From: Mactra quadrangularis
Lineage: Eukaryota > Mollusca > Bivalvia > Venerida > Mactridae
Length of the DNA stretch: 64,000 bases
Assembly: GCA_025267735.1 (NCBI GenBank)
Contig: CM046307.1
Coordinates: 2,961,258 to 3,025,257 of the forward strand
Reading direction: 5' to 3'
A program made the translations under genes and the position numbers. Below the pieces are notes generated by a model that saw nothing but the letters and a program-made list of their open reading frames with translations, ran no database searches and was not told where the DNA came from. Of this stretch, positions 1 through 10,401 are shown piece after piece (within the stretch, counting starts at the first letter, position 1; every line of letters begins with the position of its first letter).

Positions 1-204
1 TAACCATTTGTTTATATTTAAGTATTTTTACTTTCAGTTTAATCTACCCATTCACTCGATTAAATTTTCACTCATAACTTAGACTATTTAAGAACGGATT
101 AAATTGTAAAATGTTTGTGAAACGCACTTAAACTTAAAAATGCTAAAAATAGCAAATTTAAGGTTAATCTAGAAAATTAAGATAGGATTGCGTTCGTGAA
201 ACCG
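1..204. other. Non-coding AT-rich flank
   Basis: No reading frame, repeat or motif was recognised here. Similarity to the second copy (A2) begins only at about position 205. Confidence 0.5.
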
Positions 205-1109
205 GACCCTGGTCATTAACTCCTGAAATAATTGGAACCATGCGTTCAGATTCACCTGAAATGCTTAATCTAAAGTGAACAGTACGTACACACGTACTAG
301 CGAGGTCATTATACTCTTTTAAACGTCACACTAAATATTTAAAGTCACTTCATGTAAAATTGTAGTAATTGACACAAAACGCGACAAATGTAATAGGTTA
401 CGACACGCTCGGAAAAATAGAACATAATTTAAGCCGTTGAGTTCTCTGGAACTATAATTTCTTAGGTGTAATGGCAAACTAATTCTTAGCACAGATGTAT
501 CCGCTCCATTGTGACGAGTATAATTATCTGGGTTAAATAGCTGTCGAGAAAACTCTAAAAGGAACTTGACATTAAGAAGTCAGTTAGAACGTATAAGTCA
601 TTTATATTTGATCTGTTTCCACTCTGTGTCGAAGTGCCGTTTGCTTGTCTTTATTCTTGACCAGTGTCCCGCGTGACCAAATTTACCATAAACATGCGCA
701 ATACTAAGCTAGGTCATACGTTCCAGTTCATAGCAATGTGTTGAGTTTCCGAGTTCTAGTGTTTCAACTATTTAATTTAAAAAAACAACAACACATTTTT
801 CGTCATTAAAACTTTAAAAAAGAGCAGATGTTTGTGTTTTTGATCCCATTTTTATCAAGTTCAAACATTACATGAACAAATCATTGGCTTTGATAAGTTA
901 ATATCCGACAAACATTTTTAAAGTGGTATTCAATTTGATATTAAATATACCAACAAAGTTATCTTATAATGACCAAGCTAATTAAATCGCATCATCAAAC
1001 TGAGCCTTTTAAGATTGTTTCATTAGAGTCGCTTTTTCCCTGGTAGGTATAAACATCTTGACCGGTAGTTAAACAAAATTAATTTGAAATGGCCAGAGAT
1101 AGAACATTA

Positions 1110-1680
1110 TTTAAGTCGTTGAGCTAGCGAGTATATATATGGGGAAGAAAGATGACGAAAAACCAACGAATTATCTTTCGGAAACACTGGATCCAGTACG
1201 GATTCAAGAACATAAATATAATAAGATAGATTTGAGAAAGAAAAGGTTCAAACAGTGTTAGGAAAATATAATAAATTTGCCCGAGCGCTTTCGACAACAA
1301 CGTGTCTTCTTCAGGGGCTAACAAAGAATGAAAATACCGTGTTGAAATCATTGAAGCACGTACATGTATATATAGTTTTAGGATGTGTAGTCAATCTACT
1401 GTGTACATAGAAATAAAATTAAATTTAAGGTAGACCGGCTATTGTGACGTTATGAATTTACATTTGAAATTTAAGTATCATTTTTGTTAATTCCATGTGG
1501 ATAAAGAGTATTTAATCTGCGGATCCAGTATGTTTCTCGCATTTTTCGTTGTTCATCGGTCCACTTATCGTTGGCTTCGATGCAGCAAAGTACGATGTTA
1601 TTAAATGAATAATTCGCCTCATTAAAATGTGCAGCAATAGGTCTCAATATTAGCCCAGGAGACAATCATGAGGGGCCTTG
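1110..1680 (-). mobile_element. Penelope-like retroelement, 3' fragment (GIY-YIG end)
   Basis: On the minus strand 1665-1471 encodes a 64-residue stretch ending WIRRLNTLYPHGIN. This resembles the C-terminal end of the GIY-YIG endonuclease of Penelope-like elements, including the upstream AAHFN and the TDEQRKMRETYW segment. The frame stops after GINKNDT. Further along the minus strand (about 1330-1280) lies a CCTGAAGAAGACACG block followed by GTCGAAAGCG, which I associate with Penelope 3' tails. Reverse transcriptase is absent, so this is a truncated, inactive copy. It abuts the GGCC-rich element at about 1664 and is absent from copy A2, so it arrived after the duplication or was lost from A2. 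Confidence 0.7.
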
Positions 1681-4600
1681 TATCTTGCCTAAATGGGGCC
1701 CCGAAAGGGGCACATAAATAGGCACACAGTTTTAAAATTATCATCTCTATAAAAATTTAAGATGGTTATTAAAATATATGTATTATGATTTTATATGCCT
1801 AAGAAAGTATATTGTACACTCAAAAATAGCTTTTTGTCAGTTTATTTGCAGTTGAGGCCCGGCATCTGCTTTGAACTTGTCATAAGGCCCTACATTATGC
1901 ATAATGTAATAATATAATTGAATAAATAGTAAATAATTTATTTGAAATCATACAAATACATCATACTTTCTCGAAATAAGTCTTCTATAATTAATTTATG
2001 TAGATACACCAGAATCAGCATGAGGTACCATTGTATGAAACACATGTGGCCCCGAAGGGGTTTATATATTGAAATCGACATAAATAAATACCAAGTATGC
2101 CACTATACACTTTATTCAATTTAAACTGATAAATAAACTTACTATTTAAGATACGTACATTCAAAATGACGATTTTAAATGATAATACTTATTTCTAAAT
2201 GTTGAGGCCCTTACTGGGGTAATTTCATAACATAAAGCTTAGATAATTGTAAAAAAGATCTAACCATTTTTTTATTATTGAAACTTATGCTGTCATTACA
2301 AGTGTGTTACATTTCAACAGTTCACATAACAATTTGGTAAGGTTAAACGGTACCCAATTAATAATAATTGAACATGGATGATTATTATATTCATTACCGT
2401 TTTAGGCCTGTATTACGAGAGACTATACGACCTGTTTTCGTCCTAAATTTAAAAAAAAAATCATATTTCTGTTATGTATTGAGAGTTTTGATAATATAAC
2501 ATCATATAGGCACCCAAGCCTTAGATACATTTCAAGTTCCAAAACAGTATGTGATCATGTTTTAATACAAGTCTAATATCACCATTTTACAAAATAAAAT
2601 AGTCCTGTAAGAAAACTATGCATTACACCGACATCATACCCTTGAAGCTCGGAGTAACTAATAATGAAACAAAAATGTACATTTGTATACTTTGTTTGAT
2701 GTACAAACTACATGTAATTTTAAACAGACTTTATCATTGATAAATATCTTACAATAAAACAATTAGTATATTAGATAATTATTATAGAAAGAACAATTTA
2801 AGAGACCCTTCTTATATACATGTATCAATTATAACCATCCCCAAAAGCACGACATTTCTTCATAAAGATTGGTAAAATTGATTTGACTATTCAACTAAAC
2901 ATGGTAAAAATTATAGCATTTTGTAGTCTAGATTCCATCTTTTCAAATGCTCACTGACTGGCTATTATCCCTAATCATAGGTACTAGTACACTTTTCTGT
3001 ATTTATCAATCTACTTGACGAAACTTTCACTTCATTTGGTAGGAAGTCAATGTGGCAAAGGGAATGACATAACCAGGAAAGGTGCCGTTTTACAGCTGAG
3101 TAGATTGAAGAAAAGCAGACACATGGCTTGCATAAAGAAATAAACATTATCCTGAATGGGTTACAATCTTAGACCTTTCTATCTCTAAGCGAGTGTAAGA
3201 GATTAAGAGCATTTTGTGAAATCATGTAAAGCGAACTTACTGTACAAAATTATTTTTGTAAACCTTATAAAATAAAAGAAATATTCACAAGTTTTATCAT
3301 TGCTCAAAAATATCTTTAGTAGAAGAATTACATCTAGGATTACATCTCCCGGCATGAAAACGAGAGTATAACTTCATTTGAAGACGAGTTTTGAAATATT
3401 TAAATTTTATTTATTGTAATACTGTTATGGAAATGTCTGTCATAGCCAAATTTCATGATCACTGCCACAGCTAAATCGTCAATTGTCTTTTATACATTCA
3501 TACATAACATACGTCTACAATAAATGGTTCTATTAAAAGTATGATAATGTGGAGTACGTCCATACACTGGTAACCTTGTCTATCAAGCGGTTTATACATT
3601 ATATAGCTTTCATAGACCGTCAAGCTTGTCAAGAATCCATAAAATGAATAACCCCAGTAAAATCAACAATATGAATTGCAAGAATAGTGAACATGTGTTC
3701 AAGATTCGTCGGAAACTTTTTTATGCTTACTCTTCCCTACTGAGTACCATGATATCAAATCTAAAGCAAGTTACTTAGTAACACTGGTGGTTTATCCAGT
3801 CTATATGTTTCTTAAATCTCAGTCATTAGCATTTGTCACATGATATGTCCAACTTGTAATACTACATGGTATATATTAACAAATTATGGTTGTTTGTTAT
3901 CGCCTTTGCAACATATATTATTACGTTATAAAACAAAAATGACTTGGTTGGATAGATGCTAAAATTAGTTTTTGGAAACTATGGTTGCATTCATAATGAA
4001 AGAGCAAAAGATGAAAAATCTTGAAAACGAAACTGATTAACATCAAAAAGGGGCCTTTTAGTAGATTTTCTTTTAACCCTTTACAAGGAAAGATATTAAG
4101 TGCAAAAAGTGGCAAATCTTCACCTCAGCGATAGGGCTATTTTAATATACGATTTCCATGATTAATTGACAGACAGCAATGAAACTTGACCAATTTATTT
4201 CTTACTTGGTTGTCTGAAAGTAAATTCGGTTCAGGAGTAACTGGGTTGGTCAGTAAAAGGTTAAAGGCCTTATCATTTTTACCCAAATCAAGTTGATAAA
4301 TTACATTATATTTCAAATATAACTAAAACTAAAGTTAAACTCCATTAATTCCATAGCAGAACAATATACATGTATGTTATGTATCATACATATTCCACTG
4401 GTGTAAGTACGTTAGCTCAAGTGGGACCACTTCTATTTTCTCCGTGCAGGGTCTCTTTGTTCATCGTTGCAAGTAATTGATGCTTTTGCTTAGTAATTAG
4501 ATTTAAAATGTGATTGGATTTTTATTTTTATACATAGTTTTTTTTCATTTTTCATATTCAAATTTTCCAAGAGGGGCCTCTCAATAGGTTAATACAAACA

Positions 4601-5770
4601 TGCTTGATAGATCTCATTAATTTTTTGAAGAAGCAAAATGAAATAAACAAATAAAAACTTAATTATCGTATTATAATGTGCTTTATTTGATGAATGTTAC
4701 TGATGTTTAGATAAATCTTTGTCTCCAGTCCTATTAACACTAGAATCCTATATAACCAATACAGAAAATTATATTCACGTATTCAAATTTTATATAAATT
4801 CACCCTTTTGTTGGCCTCATGAGATCATACTTTGTTTTGTGAATTATTTCTCTAAAACACATGATAGCTAACCACACAAAATTACCCATTCAAAATACTT
4901 GAAGTAATAAATTAAAACAAAACGAGAACAGTAATTTCACTGGTCATTTATAGTTTTTTTGTGTTTTGTTTTCTTAAAAACCCTTACCTGGACCTCAATT
5001 ACAATTCATTGTATCATGTTAAATTTGAAAAAAAAATTCTGACATGATTGTACTCATCATGAGTGAAGAAAATTTATTCTATTTATTTGATAGATAAATA
5101 TTTTCACGAAACTATGCACTGCTTATACTTGTAATGGGTGACCCCTTTCATGGCCCCACAATTTTGTTAGTAGGGCCTCTCATGGTTGTCTCCTTGGGGT
5201 TTTCTGAGGTGCATCACTCAAAGTGATATGAAGAATAAGAAAGTTTTATCATTATGTTATTTGAATTGTACATAATAGATTAAACGTTACTGATACTATT
5301 TCTGAATTCTATGTAATCAGTACAGCAAATTAGATATTCAATATTTTTTCATAAGTTTCCCCTTGTTTTGGCCTCTTTTGATCATACTTGGTTTTGCAAT
5401 TTATTTAAATGAAAAGACACCACATCTAGCCACACAAAATTACCCATTCAAAATGCTTTAAAAATGTTAAAAAATAAAAATAAAAACTGTACTGGTTGTT
5501 AATGGTCTTTTACTATTTGTTGACCATAAAATCCCTTTATGGGGCCTCAATAACGATTATAATTATCATGTTAAATATTCAAAAACATCAACTGACATAT
5601 TTGTTCTCATCTTGAGCAAAAGAAATTTAATACATTTAGTTGATATATAAATTAAGGATTTTTACACAGTACTATGCAATAATATCAATTGTTACGGGTA
5701 ACCCCCTTTAGGGCCCCATATTTTTGTTTACAGGGCCTCTCATGGTTGTCTCCTGGCTTTTTTCTGAAGT
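1664..5770. mobile_element. GGCC-rich element with inverted ends and internal repeats
   Basis: The left end (1664-1715) reads GAGACAATCATGAGGGGCC, then GGGGCCCCGAAAGGGGC. Its reverse complement recurs at 5140-5195 and again at 5700-5755 (GGGCCTCTCATGGTTGTCTC). Short hairpins of the form GCCCC-GAA(A)-GGGG occur at 1698-1711 and 2049-2060. Further GGGGCC words sit at 2205, 4050, 4572 and 5540. No coding frame was recognised. Inverted ends, internal repeats and absence from A2 suggest a non-autonomous transposable element or a nest of them. Exact ends and target duplication were not resolved. Confidence 0.5.
4800..5765 (+). repeat. Diverged tandem repeat, period about 558 bp
   Basis: Two head-to-tail units share ordered blocks: a CCTC...GATCATACTT block (4817/5373), a CCACACAAAATTACCCATTC block (4872/5431), an ATCATGTTAAAT block (about 5014/5567), and GGGCCTCTCATGGTTGTCTC (5174/5732). 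They lie inside the GGCC-rich element. Confidence 0.75.
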
Positions 5771-6450
5771 TCACACCCTAAAGTTGATTTGCTAAAAGTT
5801 TGGTGCTTTTATCACAATTTGCACAATTCGACCATATTTTGTCCCTTACACACCTGAGTAAATATATTTTACAATAACATTGATATGTGAGTTCATTGGG
5901 GTTACATGGTAACCTTGGAATAAGAAGTGAACGAGTATTCGAAAAAGAAAAGTGGCAAAGGATCTGAGTACAATTTACACTTGAAAAATACGCAATAAAT
6001 ATACCGCAAATTGAACATACTTAACAGCATCGATTAAAACTACAGACGAATACATATCTAGGGTGGTAGATTTATGTTAACAAATAACAATGATATCAAC
6101 TTTTCTAACATAATTATCACACACGTCAGTTTCTACTCTAAATTTAACGTGACGTCATCTATATTGTAACATTGAACACATGAAAAACAAGGCTATTATA
6201 AATTACATCTTGTTTCTGGGATATATTGAGACAGTTATCCATTTTCAATAATAGAATCAAAATAATGTACAGATTTTCTACATATTGTCGTGGAATATCA
6301 TATAGACACTTGTTTCGGTGTGCTAAACAAAGAACTCGTGCTGAAACACTCGATATTTGATTTTGAGACAACAAAACTCGTGCCTATGTTTTATTCAAGA
6401 ACAATATATAGAAAACATTGTTTATATATTTAATTGTTAATTATTTAGAG

Positions 6451-6589
6451 GTTAATGATTAGTTGCTACTCGCCATTATGCGATAATCACCCGATGAAGT
6501 CCATAATAGCCTGAGGGCCTTTGGCCCGAATGCCATTATGGACTCGAGGGTGATTATCGCATAATGGCGAGTAGCAACTAATCATTAAC
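6451..6589. repeat. 139-bp near-perfect palindrome
   Basis: A 42-bp left arm (6451-6492) is exactly reverse-complementary to 6548-6589. The middle continues the fold with AGTCCATAAT (about 6497) against ATTATGGACT (about 6534), and a GGGCC-TTT-GGCCC tip at 6515-6527. The whole block could extrude as one hairpin. Confidence 0.9.
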
Positions 6590-6592
6590 GTC

Positions 6593-7437
6593 TTTAATAC
6601 GTTTGTTCATAATCCGGACTCGATTTTTAGTAAACTAAAATCATTTTATTTAGGGAAGAATAAATCACTAACGAATTTTTCGAGGACGAATGATTACTTT
6701 GATGACGTAATAAAACAATGACGTAGAATATAATGTAAACTTTGTTGTCAAATGACGGTCATGCTTGAAATGTTTGTGACCAATGTACGTTCATTTATCA
6801 TGGACATGGATTAAAACGATATTATCAGGAGATTGGAACGTAATTACTAGTGTATACGTGTTTTTCAAACTTTAAATTGACGATATGGATGTAAGGATTA
6901 TGTATGGAAAAACATGAGGCGCTGAACTTGAAGTGAAGGGATAACTCATTCATTGATTTTCCGAAAATGGCATAGATCTAGACGTTGCTGATGATTTCTA
7001 GAAACCAGTTCCATTATATATAATTTATGCATGGCTTGGCTTTAGTAAAACAATAGTCAACCTACGCATTTACTGTATAATGGCTGGACAATCATCAAAT
7101 TAAACACAGAAAGGAATTCAGACCGAATTTCGGAGTTCGGTATATGGTATTTGACAGCGTCAACGGTTGAGTGTCTGTTGAATTAGAATGGTGAGGTAAG
7201 TGATTTATAATGAAATTATGTATTTGTAAAATCTCAGATAAATCTTTTAGTGTCTTAGTGTAATTCTTTCGGCCGCCATCTTCGAAGCGACTGCTACTTG
7301 ATGCACGCATTCAGCGCCTATTATGCATAATGGGCGAGTTGAAGGCGGCCAAAATCGAATAATACGGGAAAAAAGTCCCGTAATGGCCTTGTTGACTAGT
7401 CATTTTTGTTACTATATATAGTAACAAACGTATTAAA
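6593..7437. mobile_element. TIR-bounded insertion of about 845 bp
   Basis: TTTAATACGTTTGTT at 6593-6607 is the exact reverse complement of AACAAACGTATTAAA at 7423-7437. An 18-bp palindrome GTTACTATATATAGTAAC (7408-7425) sits just inside the right end, and CATTATGCATAATGGGCGAG at about 7318 echoes the adjacent long palindrome. A2 runs through this point without it, which supports an insertion. No transposase frame was seen, so the superfamily is unassigned. Confidence 0.55.
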
Positions 7438-7711
7438 AGTAAATTATGTTGTTAACTAGTTTAGTGGTATACGATTAACTAGTTATGTAACTAGTAAACC
7501 ACACATTTTACTTGTGATTTACTGAATAGTTAATAACATTGTTGTTTGGTGGCAGACATGTCCCATCATATATTTACAATACATTATTTTGGGTTATGTC
7601 TACGTTCAGTAATCTTCATCTCATATTCTTTGAAGAACTGCCAAGAATTAATCATGAAAAGACATGGTTTACTACTCAATACAAATGTAACAAACAAATA
7701 AAATAAAGAAA

Positions 7712-8075
7712 AACTTCACGTTATTCGATAAAATTAAACGATGAAAATATAAATTTTATATTTTCATTGTAGTGAAAAAATAACCTTATATTTTCATCGT
7801 CAGTGACGTCATTTTAGAGGATAAATGACGTCATCTTGGAGAAGAAATGACGTCACGTTATAATTTGTGTATAATACATCTAATTAAACGCAAAATTAAG
7901 CATGAAAGAAACAGAATATTCGTCAACTTTGGTGTAAGATCTTTTTTATTTCAACTCGTGAACTAAGAAAATGACATTTTCACTCGTGGCTATGCCACTC
8001 GTGAAAATATGTTTTCTGAGCTCACTCGGTGAAATAAATCTCGATCTTACATCAAAGTTGACGAATATCCTCTAT
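7712..8075 (+). mobile_element. Foldback element carrying CRE-like sites, copy 1
   Basis: A left part with GAAAATATAAATTTTATATTTTC-type self-complementarity (about 7742-7768) leads into three TGACGTCA sites. A large hairpin follows, whose arms are GAATATTCGTCAACTTTGG (from 7914) and its partner at 8043-8068. A second internal stem TTTTCACTCGTGGC / GCCACTCGTGAAAA lies at 7977-7990 and 7994-8007. A2 lacks the block between matching flanks. A related copy lies at 35577-36030. No coding potential was seen. Confidence 0.75.
7804..7855. promoter_or_regulatory. Three TGACGTCA (CRE-type) sites at 22-bp spacing
   Basis: Perfect TGACGTCA palindromes start at 7804, 7826 and 7848, exactly 22 bp apart. 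This is the consensus bound by CREB/ATF bZIP factors. Function here is inferred from the motif only. Confidence 0.6.
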
Positions 8076-8440
8076 TACATTATTTTATTGCAGTTTTCGA
8101 TATGTTTGATATAAATTGATGTTAGTAATGACACATAAATTACATTCTAATGTATCTATTGTTTGCAACAATTAAATACCGTAATTTCCAGATAATGTGT
8201 CAAGTTTATGCTGAATGACTTAACAAATACGTTTGTTGTTGTTTAAGTAAGTCAATACACGTGGAATTAGTCGCCTAGGTATACCACTGTCCTATACTCT
8301 TTCAAGTAAATTAAAAGTAACGTAAAATTTTCTGTAAAATAGGAAATGAACATTTGGCATCATTTTGGCTAATAATTGTGTGCCCTGAGGTACATTTATT
8401 TGTGAATTTTCAGCATTTTACCCAATTCAGGAGCAAATCT

Positions 8441-9100
8441 AATCTTGTTCTGATGTTTCCTCAGCTATTTTCCCCATTTTAATAACAAAATATACACAAA
8501 TAAAAAGATGCAGCATTCAATGATGCTTTATCGTATCTTGTAAAGACAATTGTATCAATCTACGTCTGTAGTATTATTGATATGTCACTTCAATACAATG
8601 CCCTAGACGTCCTTATTAAATGCAGTGTCTAACATTACAAAGCAGACATCAAGAAATGTTTCATTGAGACAATATGTCATATAATATGTTAGCTCAATTG
8701 AAGATAATTGACATAATCTTATATAAAGTCTCGCAGAGTGATGGCATTATATTGTCTAAATGACATGATTTGTTTATAAGACACGGTATTTTAATATGAT
8801 TTATAATTAAATATGTAACTAGAACCACTCAAGAAGTGTTGGCAGTGTGCATTGATGCCATTTTCTCGTTTAATCCTGTAGAATTTTAAAAAAAATGCCT
8901 ATATAAGTATTTAGTATGTGTTTTGGTAGATTTTAAAAGAACAATAACTAACTTGTACAGGAGCAATTATCTACTATAGCATATACATTTCTTATGAATT
9001 TGACTCATTCACCAAAGCACAAATAAAGAGTGAAATCAGAGACAATGCAGCTACACAAGACTAAATTGCAAACCTTTGTGCGTTTCTTATTTGCGCCAAA
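8441..9100. other. Non-coding stretch
   Basis: Nothing recognisable beyond AT-rich sequence. No frame longer than about 60 codons looks protein-like. Confidence 0.5.
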
Positions 9101-9109
9101 ATTTACATG

Positions 9110-9245
9110 GAAACTCTACATAATGATATTTAAACAAGCAATGTTGTATTAGAATTTAAATAACTAATTTCCTTCTTTATTTACGGCAACGTTTCAATTG
9201 AAGCTCTCCACAATAATGATACTTAAACAGGCAATGTTGTCTTAG
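9110..9245 (+). repeat. Local tandem duplication of about 90 bp
   Basis: The segment from GAAACTCTACATAATGATA to GCAATGTTGTATTAG (9110-9152) repeats with substitutions as GAAGCTCTCCACAATAATGAT to GCAATGTTGTCTTAG (9199-9245). Confidence 0.6.
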
Positions 9246-9783
9246 CAATGTATTATAAATAATTAACTTATTTCCTTTATAGGAATACAATTTCCTTTTT
9301 TCCTAAACACGCATAAATATACGGTGACCGGAATCATTTGTTTTATAATGTACGAAATTATTTTTAGCGGATAGGGATGTATCAATTCTATCCACGATCG
9401 GCACGAGTGAATTATGGCTTCACACAAGGACACAGGAGTCATTAGAGATATAATCAAGTGCATGTTATGGTGCTTTGAAACCTTAATAATCAGTTACAGA
9501 CGTTATAATGTTCCTATTTGTCAATAATTTTATTCTGCTCGCCCTTGATAAATTGGATTATCATGAAAATCACAGAAATTGCTGAATTTTTGTTTGTTTT
9601 ATGTAGGTTTTGTTATTACTTCCTGTAAAAACATACATTAATTATTACATCCCATGCTTGTAAGATATTTTTGTCCATAAAATCAGCATCTATTCGAATA
9701 AGAATAGTAATTTTTAGTTTGGACCTGATTTGTCCGTGATCCTTGATATATGTGATTTATCCATATCTTATACTTGAAATGGT

Positions 9784-10073
9784 AACCCGGGTCGAAAGCG
9801 CAGTTGGTAGCGCGCCGGGATTTGGAATCTCGTGCCCGAGGGGGTGTGGGTTGGAATCCCGTCCGGGAAGGTTATACCGTTCCATGAAAATTTGGCAAAA
9901 ATGTCCATTTTCCTCCATTGATTAGATACATGTAGTATGGAGAAGTTTCCGGCCTTGTGGAAGGGTAGGTGAGTACTGGTTATAGACAATGGTCCAGGAA
10001 AGTTAGGTTAGGTGCGCTAAACGCCGTAAAATGACCAAAATTGTGTTGACACGGCGTCGACTCCAATAAAAAA
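9784..10073 (+). mobile_element. tRNA-derived SINE, family A
   Basis: The head is tRNA-like, with an A-box region AGCGCAGTTGGTAGCGCG and a B-box region GGGTTGGAATCCC, where G replaces the usual C. The family body follows: CCATGAAAATTTGG, TCCTCCATTGATTAGAT, CCGGCCTTGTGGAAGGGTAG, GGTCCAGGAAAG. The 3' end carries the ACGCCGT...ACGGCGT stem-loop with TGACC and TGTGTTG in the loop, then a short A-rich tail. Other copies in the window start at 21812, 26761, 36674 and 51190 (plus) and span 36908-37132 and 41820-42100 (minus). Confidence 0.9.
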
Positions 10074-10162
10074 ATACTTGAAATGGTTAGAGACCAGATC
10101 ATTTTTTAACTGATAAAATAACCAAAAAGGATTGGCAATTTAACTTGTAATTACTAAACCTT

Positions 10163-10401
10163 CGCCGCGGCCGTGGCGTAGTTGTTAGCATGTATGACTT
10201 CGAATCCGGAGATTGCGGGCTCGAATCCGGTCGCGGTAGGTCATACCCTATACATGAGTTGTAGGCCTCGTGATGGGTTAGTTAGTACTGCTGATAGAAA
10301 AGTGTCCAGGAAACCTATAGTAGGAAGAGCTGGTCGTCGTAATGACCTAAATATGTGTTGAATACGACGTTAAAAAATAAAATAAAAAAATAAATAAAAA
10401 A
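10163..10401 (+). mobile_element. tRNA-derived SINE, family B
   Basis: The tRNA-like head has A-box GGCGTAGTTGTTAGCATG and B-box GGGCTCGAATCCGG. The body differs from family A but keeps a distant AAGTGTCCAGGAAAC block. The 3' stem is CGTCGT/ACGACG around a loop with AATGACCTAAATATGTGTTG, followed by an AAAATAAA-rich tail. It lies 90 bp downstream of a family A copy. Confidence 0.85.

Larger units (their letters stand above)
205..8440 (+). repeat. Segmental duplication copy A1
   Basis: Blocks 205-1100, 5880-6080, 7430-7710 and 8080-8440 reappear in the same order and orientation at about 12935-13890, 14375-14580, 14735-15000 and 15020-15375. Shared words include GGAACCATG followed by TTCAGATTCACC near 235/12960, and AAGGAACTTGACATTAAGAA near 560/13340. 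The copies differ by many substitutions, so the duplication is old. A1 is longer because about 4.8 kb (1100-5880) and two foldback elements (6451-7437 and 7712-8075) have no counterpart in A2. Confidence 0.8.

Noticed and set aside
7741..8068. CRISPR-like or riboswitch-like structure
   Set aside because: The stems are inverted repeats of a eukaryotic foldback element; there are no regular direct repeats with unique spacers.
9784..9856. Possible functional tRNA gene in SINE heads
   Set aside because: Heads have A- and B-boxes, but no full cloverleaf with a matching acceptor stem could be drawn, and each continues into a SINE body.
9768..9989. Frames over SINEs (also 36681, 37051, 41885, 51175), some with GIRTH- or RIRIP-type peptides
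   Set aside because: They are translations of tRNA-like heads and SINE bodies, a familiar source of false proteins.
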